NCBI GenBank assembly: GCA_943330915.2
Contig: CALQJO020000015.1
Span: 1-52,587 of the forward strand
Reading direction: 5' to 3'
Length of the DNA: 52,587 nt
Source of the DNA: Rhodoferax sp. OV413
GTDB taxonomy: Bacteria > Pseudomonadota > Gammaproteobacteria > Pseudomonadales > Pseudohongiellaceae
Shown: positions 8,409 to 16,904 of the stretch, one piece after another
How the letters are laid out: each line of letters begins with the position of its first letter
How positions within the stretch are numbered: position 1 is the stretch's first letter
Notes under the pieces: generated by a model
What the model saw: the letters and a program-made list of their open reading frames with translations, nothing else
Told to the model about the DNA's origin: nothing
Databases searched by the model: none
Translations under genes and position numbers: made by a program

Positions 8409-9593
8409 TCAAGAAACGCGGAATCCACTCATCGGCATCCCCGGGAACACCAGATCACGCAACAGCTGACCATTAAAACCCATGTGAGATTGCAGGATTT
8501 CAGCAATCAGGCTGCGCAGATCATTGGTTGGCTGCAGATCACGGCCTTCACGCAGATTGCCCTCGCTCAGACCCGGCCACGGCCCCAGCACCGCTGGCCG
8601 CGATCCATATTTAGTCAGTCCGCCACCGGCCAGGAAAGCCACACCTGCCGTGCCATGATCGGTACCCAGAGTGCCGTTAACCCGCACTGTCCTGCCAAAC
8701 TCGGTCATCACCACCACAACGGTGTTCTGCCAGGTAGTACCCAGGGCAGTTTTAAGGCGAGTGATGCTGTTATCCAGCTCTGTGAATTTTCTGGGCAGGG
8801 TGCCTTGTGCACCGCCCTGATTGACATGGGTATCCCAGCCATTATTTTCCAGTACCACAATGTTGGGGCCACCCGGGGCTTTGAGGAAATTCCCTGCCGC
8901 ATCAATGAGGGCGGTAAATCCCGTGGCTCTGCTCTTGCTCATGCCAGCGCTGACAATCGCCTTGGCATCAATCGCTTCCTGCAGTCGAGGTCCAAGAAAA
9001 CTGTCGTCGCTATACAGACCCTGCAGGCGCGTAAGCGTGTCTTCATTCAATGCGGGCAACACCGACGGGGCCCAAGAACCAACGATGGCCTGACCCCTCA
9101 GGATCAGCGGTACTGATTGTCCCAGCGCCATCGCCTGTTGATGGCTTTGCGCCTGCAGCGCACGATTCAGCCAACCGGAGGCATTAGGCCTGGCCATTTC
9201 CAGTCCGCTTTCCAGCACATTCTGGCCATCAAAGTGAGATCGTTCCCGGTAAGCGCTGGCGATGGCATGCACAATACTCAGTTCGCCGGCCTTCTGTAAT
9301 TGAAATAGACCGGGAAATGCAGGATGCAACGCAAAAAAATTATCAAGCTTGAGCAGGGTTTCATCCGCGGGAACCAGCGCTGCCCGGTGAGTGCGCAGGG
9401 CTGCATCGCCATATGGAATCACGGCAGCGAGGCCGTCCATCGCACCGCGCAAGATAATCACCGCTAGCTTGTTGTTGCCGGAGATAACACTGTTGGCCCA
9501 ACTGAGACCCGGCAGGCTGCCGGCCGCTGCCAGGAGAGCTGCGGACTGGATAAACTGCCGACGGTTGATACGACTATTGTGTTGGTGTGTCAT
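8409..9593 (-). CDS. DUF1501 family Tat-exported protein
   Basis: 394-residue DUF1501 protein (PF07394), sulfatase/alkaline-phosphatase-like fold by family knowledge, function not established. The N terminus has a twin-arginine signal (NRRQFIQSAALLAAAGSLPG), so export is folded through Tat. Later blocks VVVMTEFGRTVRVNGTLGTD and DHGTAGVAFLAGGG are the family's typical metal-site-like region. GGAGGG precedes the ATG by seven bases within the end of the DUF1800 gene; the two genes are one base apart, the conserved DUF1800-DUF1501 order, so they surely form an operon and probably act together in the periplasm or at the surface. Confidence 0.92.
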   Translation of the reverse strand: MTHQHNSRINRRQFIQSAALLAAAGSLPGLSWANSVISGNNKLAVIILRGAMDGLAAVIPYGDAALRTHRAALVPADETLLKLDNFFALHPAFPGLFQLQKAGELSIVHAIASAYRERSHFDGQNVLESGLEMARPNASGWLNRALQAQSHQQAMALGQSVPLILRGQAIVGSWAPSVLPALNEDTLTRLQGLYSDDSFLGPRLQEAIDAKAIVSAGMSKSRATGFTALIDAAGNFLKAPGGPNIVVLENNGWDTHVNQGGAQGTLPRKFTELDNSITRLKTALGTTWQNTVVVVMTEFGRTVRVNGTLGTDHGTAGVAFLAGGGLTKYGSRPAVLGPWPGLSEGNLREGRDLQPTNDLRSLIAEILQSHMGFNGQLLRDLVFPGMPMSGFRVS

Positions 9594-9594
9594 G

Positions 9595-10998
9595 TTATGC
9601 CCTCCACTGGAACTGCGGACTGGCCAGCAACAAGGTTAGCGCCTGGGTTTTGCTTTCAGAGCGGCGAATGGCTGTTTGCAGCGTTGGATTGGCCGACAAT
9701 ATCTGCGTGACTATATCTCGTGCGTCAAAATCAACCCCAACGGCACTGCTGACCATGTTGATAAATTCCAAACGCTTGATCAGCGCATCCGGTCCTCCCC
9801 AATGTTCGGCCTGTTCTGGCCATCCAGCCGGCGAAGGCGCAGTAAAGGGCGTCTGGTTTAAGCTACCCAGAGTGTCATTCAGTATGCCCAGGACACTATC
9901 ACTGAGAGGAATGCCGGGCAGGGCGCGCGCCGTTGAGATCACAAAATCCTCTGCCGTCTTCAGTTTCTGCAGGCGCGGATCCCAGGCCTCGTCCAAATCA
10001 ATCAATGCCTTGTGCAGGGTGGGTAAATCGCCACGGCTGTCGCGGAACACCTGAGCCAGCTTGACTACCGCTGATTCCGGTGCTTGGTCGGCAATAAAGT
10101 GTCTGACGAGTTTCCGGGCGATAAAATTTGCGGTAGCAGGATGATATGCGAGATCCCGAATGGCAGTCACAGCCTGTTGCAGTCCGCTGTCCACGTAGGA
10201 TTTACCGAGGAATTGCTGGGTGCCCGGTTCATGCGCGCGGGTGTCGTAATAAAAACTACCAGCCGGTGTTTGCAGATCCGGTCGGGCGGCTGTGTTTGTT
10301 GGAAGATTAACGCTCCAGCCGGTCAGCATACGTGCCAGTGCAATAACGTCCGCCTGTTTATAACCACCATCGGCGCCTACGGTATGCAGCTCCAGCATTT
10401 CGCGCGCATAGTTTTCGTTCAGGCCGCGTTTGCGTTGGCGGCCGACAGGTGAGGTCGGGCCAAGTGACAGGGTATTGTCCAGATACGTCAGCATCACGGG
10501 ATGCCCCGCGACACTGAGCAGCATGTCTTCAAAGCGGCGGTTCATGTTGTTGCGGATAGCTTCGTTTTCGTAAGCCAGACCCGCGTAGAGGGTGGTGGGC
10601 CTACTGTTGTCCAGCGTGACACTAAAATGATTTGACCAGAATCGCACCAGTCGCTCGGCAAACGGGGTGTCGGATTCAATTGCTACCGCCGTGCGCTGGT
10701 TGGCATGATGACGCAGCATGGTGGTGGCAATGCGCTGTGCGTCGCGAAGCTGCAGTTGTTCAGCTTCAGTGACTTCGCCATCCTGCTGAAAACGAATGCG
10801 TTGCCGGTAGTCGGCGTCAGCCATTTCAATCAGTTGTACCGAGTTGAGAAGCTGTGCGTAGCGTGGCGGCAGGCGGTTGGCGAGTGGAAGTTGTGCGCTG
10901 AGCCAGCCCTTGGGGTCTTTTGCAATCGATGTATGTTCCCCGGGCTGAATGCCGAGGCCAAATCGGTTGGCTGCAATAAATGGCGAGTACGTTGTCAT
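9595..10998 (-). CDS. DUF1800 family protein
   Basis: 467-residue DUF1800 protein (PF08811), partner of the DUF1501 gene directly downstream. Recognisable blocks: ANRFGLGIQPGEH at the N terminus, RLVRFWSNHFSV (about 115-126), NENYAREMLELHTVGADGGY (about 195-214) and VALARMLTGWSV. The family's biochemical role is unknown; in many bacteria the pair is secreted. No clear signal peptide is seen, so the partner may carry it through Tat. An in-frame GTG two codons upstream (11004) is less likely than the ATG at 10998. Confidence 0.92.
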   Translation of the reverse strand: MTTYSPFIAANRFGLGIQPGEHTSIAKDPKGWLSAQLPLANRLPPRYAQLLNSVQLIEMADADYRQRIRFQQDGEVTEAEQLQLRDAQRIATTMLRHHANQRTAVAIESDTPFAERLVRFWSNHFSVTLDNSRPTTLYAGLAYENEAIRNNMNRRFEDMLLSVAGHPVMLTYLDNTLSLGPTSPVGRQRKRGLNENYAREMLELHTVGADGGYKQADVIALARMLTGWSVNLPTNTAARPDLQTPAGSFYYDTRAHEPGTQQFLGKSYVDSGLQQAVTAIRDLAYHPATANFIARKLVRHFIADQAPESAVVKLAQVFRDSRGDLPTLHKALIDLDEAWDPRLQKLKTAEDFVISTARALPGIPLSDSVLGILNDTLGSLNQTPFTAPSPAGWPEQAEHWGGPDALIKRLEFINMVSSAVGVDFDARDIVTQILSANPTLQTAIRRSESKTQALTLLLASPQFQWRA

Positions 10999-11403
10999 GA
11001 TCACGCTCTTTTTTGTTTGTGCAACATCGGAAACCGCGGCAAAAGCCTGGCCAATATTTGATACGTAGGGTGCCGTATTTTCCGTCGGAAAGAAACTGGG
11101 GAATTGTAAATGAGTGTTTGGTCAGGCGGGTAAACGGAGGTTCCCCGCCTGAATTGTCGTCACAGGTTGGTGCAATGTGCCCTTTCAGGTACTTCTCCTG
11201 AGCCCAGAGCGGTTGGCCAGGGAGCTGCAAACGGGTTGATGGGTTCGGCATTACGGCTGTCTATCCACAGTAACAATACCAGCATGATGGCAGCTGTTGT
11301 GCTGACCCGGGTTCTGGTCGGTAAAACAACACCGTTTGTTAAAGCGTTTTTTGCTGCCGAATCGATGCTTGTATTGAACAGTTTGTTTCTGTACCGGATG
11401 CCA
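10999..11403. other. 405-base gap without a supported gene
   Basis: Upstream region of the DUF1800 operon and downstream region of ychJ. It holds one clear inverted repeat, TCAGGCGGG (11122-11130) with CCCGCCTGA (11144-11152), loop 13 bases and no T tract: a possible terminator, attenuator or operator. Open frames across 11160-11504 on either strand have no start with a ribosome-binding site and no family resemblance; the best part is a 41-codon minus-strand frame with a short hydrophobic start (about 11160-11284). I do not call it a gene. Confidence 0.5.
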
Positions 11404-11802
11404 CTACGTGCCGCCATAGTCAAGCGACAGGGCATCAAGGTAGTACCAGCGGCCTTTGATCCGAACAAACCTGGAGTTTTCGCGGTGGGTTTTTGGCTTG
11501 CCATTTTCGTCCAGAAAGTGAGCGCAGAACTCCACTGTACCGCTATCGCCCTGTTGCGAGGAATCCAGTATGTCGAGGCCCAGCCAGTTGGAATCTACCG
11601 AGCCCAGGTCGTCTGCAGTGACCGCCGGCGCGGAATCCGGATGCCAGGTGTCTAACAAGTACTGGCCATAGCCGGTCAGCGCAAACGCTGCATAGCGCGA
11701 GCGCATCAACTGTTTCACTGTTTTTGGCAAGGCTTTTCCCGACAGGAATGGACTGCAGCAGTTGGAGAACAGTTTGCCGCTGCCACAGGCGCAAGGTTTC
11801 AT
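11404..11802 (-). CDS. ychJ: YchJ-like SEC-C motif protein (UPF0225)
   Basis: 132-residue YchJ family protein. The SEC-C zinc-binding motif is at the N terminus (CACGSGKLFSNCCSPF, residues 4-19), followed by the family block TVKQLMRSRYAAFALTGYGQYLLDTWHP and an NTF2-like C-terminal half ending with FVRIKGRWYYLDA. Function unknown in the family; SEC-C domains bind zinc and occur in SecA. AGGAG lies seven bases before the ATG. Monocistronic by position. Confidence 0.9.
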   Translation of the reverse strand: MKPCACGSGKLFSNCCSPFLSGKALPKTVKQLMRSRYAAFALTGYGQYLLDTWHPDSAPAVTADDLGSVDSNWLGLDILDSSQQGDSGTVEFCAHFLDENGKPKTHRENSRFVRIKGRWYYLDALSLDYGGT

Positions 11803-11936
11803 ACCGTGACTCCTGTACTGTCAGGGTGCCGTTCTATTTTGGTAATCTGTACCGGCCAATCCGGACGCCAGCGTTGCAGACCGGCTTGTCTGATGGTGGC
11901 CCAAAAACTGACAACGTACATAGACGAGATTCCTTG

Positions 11937-12191
11937 ATGAGTGATTCCATGGTTGTTCATCACCCTGAACGATTCTGTTTTACGATTGACACAGATGGCA
12001 TTGAATCCATTCTGCAATATCAATTGCAAGGTCAGCAGGTGGACTTTACACGTACCTACGTTCCGTCGGAACTCCGAGGCAAAGGACTTGCCGAAAAGCT
12101 GGTTCGTTATGGATTGGCGTGGGCCAGGGCTGAGCATCTGAGCATCAGCGCCAGTTGCTGGTATGTTGCCAAGTTTTTGACGTCAGTTTAA
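11937..12191 (+). CDS. CG-type GNAT acetyltransferase, C terminus shortened
   Basis: 84-residue protein of the small YjdJ-like acetyltransferase group (Acetyltransf_CG, PF14542). The acetyl-CoA loop is YVPSELRGKGLAEKLVRYGL, and the family Cys-containing strand appears as SASCWYVAKFL. Family members usually continue after this strand with a helix ending in a His-Pro-Glu-Tyr-like segment; here the frame stops three codons later (TSV). The stop codon is one base from structured element C1, so the element may have replaced the gene's last codons. Start at 11937 chosen because upstream codons lack family similarity and the frame there is antisense to ychJ. Likely reduced or altered activity (inference). 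Confidence 0.75.
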   Translation: MSDSMVVHHPERFCFTIDTDGIESILQYQLQGQQVDFTRTYVPSELRGKGLAEKLVRYGLAWARAEHLSISASCWYVAKFLTSV

Positions 12192-12192
12192 C

Positions 12193-12293
12193 GCTGGAGA
12201 ACGCCCACCGGCAGCCGGGATGTTCCTCGGCACGGCGCTACGCGCCTGATTGTGCCTCGCTCTCATCCCGGCCACCGGTGGGCTGGTGCCAGC
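12193..12293 (-). repeat. Structured intergenic element, copy C1
   Basis: Minus-strand orientation. Outer stem is interrupted: GCTGG, then GCCCACCGG, then CCGGGATG pair with their complements up to 12293. Core on the minus strand: AGAGCGA, helix GGCAC/GTGCC, AATCA, terminal helix GGCGC-GTA-GCGCC, GAGGAA. Begins one base after the acetyltransferase stop codon. Forms a divergent pair with C2, 35 bases away. Confidence 0.88.
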
Positions 12294-12328
12294 GATTGAG
12301 CAGTACTGCAGCTCAAAAGTGGCGCTGA

Positions 12329-12411
12329 GGCCAGTCAAGTGCCGGGGCATGAGCGAAGAACAATCAGGCGCGTAGCGCCGTTCTGAGGAATGCCCCGGCA
12401 CTTGACTGGCC
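12329..12411 (+). repeat. Structured intergenic element, copy C2
   Basis: Perfect 21-base arms (12329-12349 and 12391-12411) with a sequence unlike those of B1 or D2 except near the core. Core: TGAGCGA, helix AGAAC/GTTCT, AATCA, terminal helix GGCGC-GTA-GCGCC, GAGGAA. It lies 41 bases from the rhodanese stop codon, in a convergent gene gap. Confidence 0.9.
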
Positions 12412-12452
12412 GTAACACCTTTTAAAAATGCGTAAGCTTCAAGCCCGGCTGA

Positions 12453-13337
12453 TCAAGGCTCATTGTCCATCGGCCGATCCGGCGACTGCGCCCACTCCAC
12501 AACACTTTCGGCATACAGTTTCACATTCTCCATGCCGGCCACTTCACTCATGACAAACCAGTTAATAGAACCCATATGACCGGTGTTGCAGAAGGCAACG
12601 GTGAGCTCGTCGTCAGACGCGGACGCTGCTGACAACACGTCAGACAGATCACTGGCAGATTTCATACTGGTCTGATCAAAGAAACTGGCAAAACTCAGGT
12701 TCTCCGCGCCTTTGATGGTGCCGGCGCGTGCGGCCGTTGCTTGTGAGCCTTCAAAAAAAGCTGCCGGGCGGCCATCAATCAAGCGCGCTGCATCATTGGC
12801 TACCAGTTGCTCCATCTCTGCGGTATGCACGGTGTATGCCTCAGACCAGACTGGCACAAAGTCAGAAGCGGCCACGCTAGTTGTGTCAGTGCTGACAGCC
12901 AGTCCCGCAGCCTGCCAGGCTGCAAACCCGCCGTTCAGCACGGCCAGGTCTTTGATACCCAGTGACTTTAATGTCCAGTAAACACGGGTTGACGCACCCA
13001 TATCCGCATCAGAGTTGCCTTGGTGCACTATCGCCACTGGTGTGTCCGGGGTAATGCCTAGTTGCTGCACGACGGCGGTCAGCGCCTCGATAGAGGGCAC
13101 CTGGCCGGCATTGGTTTGCGGACCCCGGAAGCCGGCATAAGGCGCATTGAGGGCGCCCGGAATATGGCCCGTGGCGTAATCGCCGGTCACTGTGATGACA
13201 CGTACTTCATCGGGCCCGGACAATATTTGATTGAGTTCCGCGGGCTCCAGCAAAGGCGCCCAGCCATCCGGTGCCGCTACCAGCAAACCTGTGTAACTGA
13301 ACAGCAGCAAAAAGCTGAACATCTTGAACATTTTCAT
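12453..13337 (-). CDS. Periplasmic thiosulfate sulfurtransferase, two rhodanese domains
   Basis: 294 residues. The start at 13337 has GAGG nine bases upstream and gives a signal peptide (MKMFKMFSFLLLFSYTGLLVAA); the longer upstream frame has no family similarity. Two rhodanese domains: an inactive N-terminal one (about 30-150, VITVTGDYATGHIPGALNAP) and an active C-terminal one with catalytic Cys250 in FCNTGHMGSINWF. Transfers sulfane sulfur from thiosulfate or a similar donor to cyanide or a thiol acceptor. Starts 19 bases after the PhoN-like gene, so probably co-transcribed with it. Confidence 0.88.
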   Translation of the reverse strand: MKMFKMFSFLLLFSYTGLLVAAPDGWAPLLEPAELNQILSGPDEVRVITVTGDYATGHIPGALNAPYAGFRGPQTNAGQVPSIEALTAVVQQLGITPDTPVAIVHQGNSDADMGASTRVYWTLKSLGIKDLAVLNGGFAAWQAAGLAVSTDTTSVAASDFVPVWSEAYTVHTAEMEQLVANDAARLIDGRPAAFFEGSQATAARAGTIKGAENLSFASFFDQTSMKSASDLSDVLSAASASDDELTVAFCNTGHMGSINWFVMSEVAGMENVKLYAESVVEWAQSPDRPMDNEP

Positions 13338-13356
13338 CGTGGATAACCTCTTTTGA

Positions 13357-14202
13357 TTAACGCGGGACAACAATTGACATGGCCTGGGCTTCGACTGAGC
13401 AATCACGGGTGGGCGGCAACCCGCGCGCGCGAATGGCAGCAACCTCGGCCTTGGCGCCGGCCAGGTCGGAGCGGAACAGGGCGTCGGACTGCAATACTGC
13501 AACAGTGGCAGCGCCAATGGTCTGACCCTGAATAACATCCATAGGCCAATGTACATTGCACACCATCCGGCTGTCACCAAACGCCAATCCTCGTGCCTGG
13601 ATCTGGTTGGAGCGATCGGGTGCAATTTCACTGAGAATCAGCGCCCATGCCCAGCCAATGGCTGTATGCCCGGAAGGGTAAGAGCCGTCGGTGCGTAAGG
13701 TCTCTTCAGCCCCTGCAGCGCAGATAGACTGTTGATTGACAACAAACGGGCGTGTGCGTTGATAGTGATTTTTTGCGCTGTAGGTGGCGAGGCCGGCATC
13801 CAGCAAGGTGCGCCGAAGGAGTTGGTAAAGGTAGGGGGTTTGTTCCTGTGTGATGGGCGCGCCCAATGCGCAGGAAAAAGTGCCAGCAGCGTTCGGAAAT
13901 GTCAGATCGTTGTCCAGTGTGGCCAGATCCCAGCGCGGACCACCACGCAGCGCCTGGATTTTCTGGTTGACCTCTTGTTCCCATGCATACGCCGTGGAGT
14001 CCGGGGCGGGTGCTGACGGAATCAATGCCAAGGCGTCGGGTAGATCTTCCTCATGCAGGTATCCTGGCAATCGGCCAGGACGTATTTCCTCAACCGGCGC
14101 AGGCTGAGCAAATGCCTCCGGGGTCATCACTGCAGAGGCCAGGCCACACAGCAGCGGGCCTGAGAAGATCGCAGCAGATAAAAGCGTTGTTGGGTTTTTC
14201 AT
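13357..14202 (-). CDS. Class A non-specific acid phosphatase (PhoN-like, PAP2)
   Basis: 281-residue periplasmic phosphomonoesterase. Signal peptide ends near ALA/FAQ (about residue 31). All three parts of the PAP2 active site are present: K144-x6-R151-P152, P-S-G-H 176-179 with the acid-phosphatase block SYPSGHTAIGW, and S211-R212-x5-H218-x3-D222 (catalytic His pair H179 and H218). The class A signature GSYPSGHT is intact, so an active enzyme is expected. GAGGG precedes the ATG. Likely supplies phosphate by hydrolysing organic phosphomonoesters in the periplasm. Confidence 0.92.
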   Translation of the reverse strand: MKNPTTLLSAAIFSGPLLCGLASAVMTPEAFAQPAPVEEIRPGRLPGYLHEEDLPDALALIPSAPAPDSTAYAWEQEVNQKIQALRGGPRWDLATLDNDLTFPNAAGTFSCALGAPITQEQTPYLYQLLRRTLLDAGLATYSAKNHYQRTRPFVVNQQSICAAGAEETLRTDGSYPSGHTAIGWAWALILSEIAPDRSNQIQARGLAFGDSRMVCNVHWPMDVIQGQTIGAATVAVLQSDALFRSDLAGAKAEVAAIRARGLPPTRDCSVEAQAMSIVVPR

Positions 14203-14320
14203 GCATTTTCCCTCAGGAACTTTTTGTTTCCGGCAGTATAATCACTTTGATTAATTTCGAGCGATTAAAAATTCAACGGGTGCTCAGGCATCGGCACAGC
14301 CACAAAGCAGGGGTAAAGGT

Positions 14321-14728
14321 TTGTCTGATCAAAACGTCAGGAGATTGCCGAGCAGCGAGAAACCCTCCAAACGAGAGTGTCTGAGTTGCGGTATGCACCA
14401 TCAGCAGCTTGCTCCGGACATCGCTGATCGTATGAGTGAGCCACTGTGTATCAAGTGTGATGCACCCCTGTTCAGTCTGAGCGACGGTAGCACGATCACC
14501 GTGGACATTGCCCATCATCACGAGACGGTTGTGCAGGCGGTCGAAAAACTGGAACTAACCCTGAACAGGGCCTGGAAACAGACTCACGCGCAGACGCTGC
14601 GACTAATTGTTGGAGGCGGATTGATTCGCGATGCTGTCCTTGCGGAGTTGTATTTCAAAAAGACTCGCGGCACGGTGCTCGACTTCTCGGAAGAAAACCG
14701 TGGCTCGCTGATCATACGCATTCGTTAA
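14321..14728 (+). CDS. Zinc-ribbon protein with Smr-like domain
   Basis: 135-residue protein starting at TTG. N-terminal half has a four-cysteine zinc ribbon (C20-x2-C23, C43-x2-C46). The C-terminal half (about 60-135) resembles a Smr domain: VDIAHHHETVVQAVEKLELTL aligns with the LDLHG-start helix and LRLIVGGGLIRDAVLAELYF with the TGxG-type turn, followed by the final strand GSLIIRIR. The usual LDLHG motif is changed to VDIAHHH and the H-G-x-G turn to VGGG, so nuclease activity of the classical kind is doubtful. Nucleic-acid binding is a plausible role. Convergent with the next gene, two bases apart. Confidence 0.55.
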   Translation: MSDQNVRRLPSSEKPSKRECLSCGMHHQQLAPDIADRMSEPLCIKCDAPLFSLSDGSTITVDIAHHHETVVQAVEKLELTLNRAWKQTHAQTLRLIVGGGLIRDAVLAELYFKKTRGTVLDFSEENRGSLIIRIR

Positions 14729-14730
14729 GT

Positions 14731-15075
14731 TCAACGGCCTTGTCTGATGGTCTTGAAAAAACGTTTGATGGCGTTGACAGTGCCCCGGGCAGCGATCAGG
14801 AAACTGTACTTGAGCCGGTCACCTGCCGATAAATGACGGGTCGCATTTAAGTGCCCCATATGTCGGTGATACCAGGCTTGGCTATGCGCATACGTTGCTG
14901 CGCGACGTGAAACCCGTGTCATCAGAAACACAGCCAGCAACAGAAATAACAGTCCCGGTATGATCGGAAGAATGAGGCCTAGCAGGCCTATGACGAGAAA
15001 CACAGCAATGAGCACGGAAATGCCGATTTTATAGATCAGCGGTATCGGTCGGAATATGGGTTTGGGCAACTGCAT
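14731..15075 (-). CDS. Small PGPGW/DUF454-like membrane protein
   Basis: 114 residues from the ATG at 15075, which has GAGG eight bases upstream; an earlier in-frame Met would add a segment of no family similarity. Two hydrophobic helices around GLLGLILPIIPGLLFLLLAV: the G-x-x-x-P-x-x-P-G pattern is typical of the PGPGW/YbaN-type inner-membrane proteins of unknown function. The C-terminal tail is basic (RFFKTIRQGR) and probably cytoplasmic. Confidence 0.65.
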   Translation of the reverse strand: MQLPKPIFRPIPLIYKIGISVLIAVFLVIGLLGLILPIIPGLLFLLLAVFLMTRVSRRAATYAHSQAWYHRHMGHLNATRHLSAGDRLKYSFLIAARGTVNAIKRFFKTIRQGR

Positions 15076-15197
15076 GTTGTTATCCTCGTATACAAGACCG
15101 ATTGTGGAGATCAGCGACTGAATTAGCGAAGCATAAGTCATGCCCATGTTTTAACTTATTGAATTGGTTTGTGTATTGTTATGCAGGTTTGGCGGTC

Positions 15198-15224
15198 GCG
15201 GCGGAATCTGGCGTAAACCGCCGC
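15198..15224 (-). terminator. Possible terminator hairpin behind TPR gene
   Basis: GCGGCGG (15198-15204) pairs with CCGCCGC (15218-15224) across a 13-base loop, 27 bases past the TPR gene's stop on the minus strand. There is no T run, so intrinsic termination is uncertain. The rest of the gap 15076-15250 shows nothing else. Confidence 0.35.
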
Positions 15225-15250
15225 TATTTGGTTAAAACCGTCACGACGTG

Positions 15251-16882
15251 TTACCGCATAAACTCCCTGGCCTGGTCAAGTGCCGTGCGGTCACTGTCTG
15301 CGGTGGCGGCAACAGTCAGTAATTGCTGATGGTACTGGCGGGCTTTGTCAGCATCACCGGAGTCTTCAGCAGCCTGCGCAGCTGCAGACAGTGTCAGGAA
15401 ACGGTTGGGCTCTTTCGCTAGCGTGGCTTCCAGTGCTGTGAGCGCGTCAGCTGGCTGGCCAGCTTCCAGCAACATAATGCCCAGCAACTCCCGGGCGGGT
15501 GCCATGGGGCCGGGAGAGACGGAGGCTTTGTCGGTAGCATCTTCAATATCAGCAGCCTGGCTCATCAGCCGGATGCCTTCTTGCTGATTACCGGCAGCAA
15601 AAACCACCCAGGCGCTGGCCGCCTTGAACTGTATGTCAATCTGCTCTGTCCAGTAGGTATCTTGCCGGGCACGGGCGCGCTCCCGCAGTTCTGCCAGCAT
15701 GTTGATGTCTTGCGCTGCAGCGTCCGGCTGTCCGTTACGGGCGGCACCCACCGCTCGGGCAAAGTGAGTGATGGCCTGGGTGTGAGGCGTTGTCTCGGCG
15801 GGCACGACTTCCAGTGCAGCCGCCGCTGCAAAGTCGCCGCGCTCAAGAGCATAGCGTGCAGGTATCGTTGCAATGGCAAATGCGCCGGCCTGTGTTGCAC
15901 CAATGGCGGTAATGTCAACTTCGGACACCAGTGCTCGTGCACGTTCCACAACTTCCAGTGCCTTTTTATCCTGCGCCATTTGCAGGTATGCATACACCTG
16001 ATAATCCAGTGCATGAAGCTCTTCGCCAGCGGTGCTGCTTTCGCGTGCAATCTGCGCAGAGCGCAGATTGCTGTCTACCGATTCTTGCCACATGCCCACG
16101 CGGGTGAAGGTGTGTGATGGCATGTGCAGTGCATGTGGGGCATCTGGCGCTAATGATGCATACCTGCGCGCAGCATTGAGTGCGCGCGCGGCCAGCGGTG
16201 GGTGATCATAGGCGTGAATGATGTAATGCGCGAGCCCGGGATGATCCGGGTATTGCATAAACAATGGTTCCAGAATCTCGGCGGCTTTCAATTGTTGTGA
16301 ATAGGTTTTGTCGTTGGGGCTGGCAGTCTGGTTGGCAGCTAGCGCATAAAAAATCTGCGCTTCCATATCGTCAGGATGTTGCTCGACCAGGGCAGCCATG
16401 GCACCTTCGTATGCCAGGGTGCGGGCACCTTGGGTGCCTGGCTCGGTATTGGAAAACAATTCAGCAACCGCGTTGATGTAGGCACTTTCTCGCTCATCAG
16501 GTGAGCCGGTGCCCAGTGCCGCCTGCACGCTGGCCTGACCACGGGCGAGTTGCGCAGCGTTCCGTTGACCCGCAAACGGATTACCCCAGTGGCTGAGCGC
16601 TATGCCCCAATGCGCCACGGCGCACTCGGGGTCTTCTGCCAGTACTGCATTAAACGTATTGATAGCTTCAGCGAACCAGAATGAATGCACCAGTGCTACA
16701 CCACGATTGAAGTTATCAGCCGTTGATGGACTGCAACTCGTAGCAAAGGACACGTTCTCGCTACCGATTTGATCTGCAGACGGCGTGCCATGCGCGGCAT
16801 GATCGCCGTGCTGAGCCATGGCGGCAGGTATCGACGCGCTTAAGGCAACAGCGCAGAACAATGTCTTGGGTTGGAATCTCAT
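15251..16882 (-). CDS. Secreted tetratricopeptide-repeat protein
   Basis: 543 residues from the ATG at 16882 (AGGAGC five bases upstream), signal peptide ending AAMAQ, then a short His-rich stretch (QHGDHAAHGT). Helical repeats throughout, with TPR-like units, for example FNAVLAEDPECAVAHWGIAL and a C-terminal pair ending LAKEPNRFLTLSAAAQAAED. Similar proteins are widespread as 'tetratricopeptide repeat protein' with no known function; conserved HALHMPSHTFTRVG and GLAHYIIHAYDHP blocks suggest a metal-binding or enzymatic face rather than pure scaffolding (inference). Transcribed in the same direction as rlmA, 35 bases behind it. Confidence 0.75.
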   Translation of the reverse strand: MRFQPKTLFCAVALSASIPAAMAQHGDHAAHGTPSADQIGSENVSFATSCSPSTADNFNRGVALVHSFWFAEAINTFNAVLAEDPECAVAHWGIALSHWGNPFAGQRNAAQLARGQASVQAALGTGSPDERESAYINAVAELFSNTEPGTQGARTLAYEGAMAALVEQHPDDMEAQIFYALAANQTASPNDKTYSQQLKAAEILEPLFMQYPDHPGLAHYIIHAYDHPPLAARALNAARRYASLAPDAPHALHMPSHTFTRVGMWQESVDSNLRSAQIARESSTAGEELHALDYQVYAYLQMAQDKKALEVVERARALVSEVDITAIGATQAGAFAIATIPARYALERGDFAAAAALEVVPAETTPHTQAITHFARAVGAARNGQPDAAAQDINMLAELRERARARQDTYWTEQIDIQFKAASAWVVFAAGNQQEGIRLMSQAADIEDATDKASVSPGPMAPARELLGIMLLEAGQPADALTALEATLAKEPNRFLTLSAAAQAAEDSGDADKARQYHQQLLTVAATADSDRTALDQAREFMR

Positions 16883-16904
16883 GATGTGCTCCTGTTTTTT
16901 TATT

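Noticed and set aside
8263-8469. Small open frames across the structured elements (also 12183-12401 and 33815-34168) giving recurring RRYAPDCSSL-like peptides.
   Set aside because: They are translations of the repeat cores, lack ribosome-binding sites and differ in frame between copies; the DNA or RNA structure explains the similarity.
11160-11504. Possible small secreted protein on the minus strand upstream of DUF1800.
   Set aside because: No start with a ribosome-binding site, overlap with ychJ's end, composition unlike neighbours, no recognised family.
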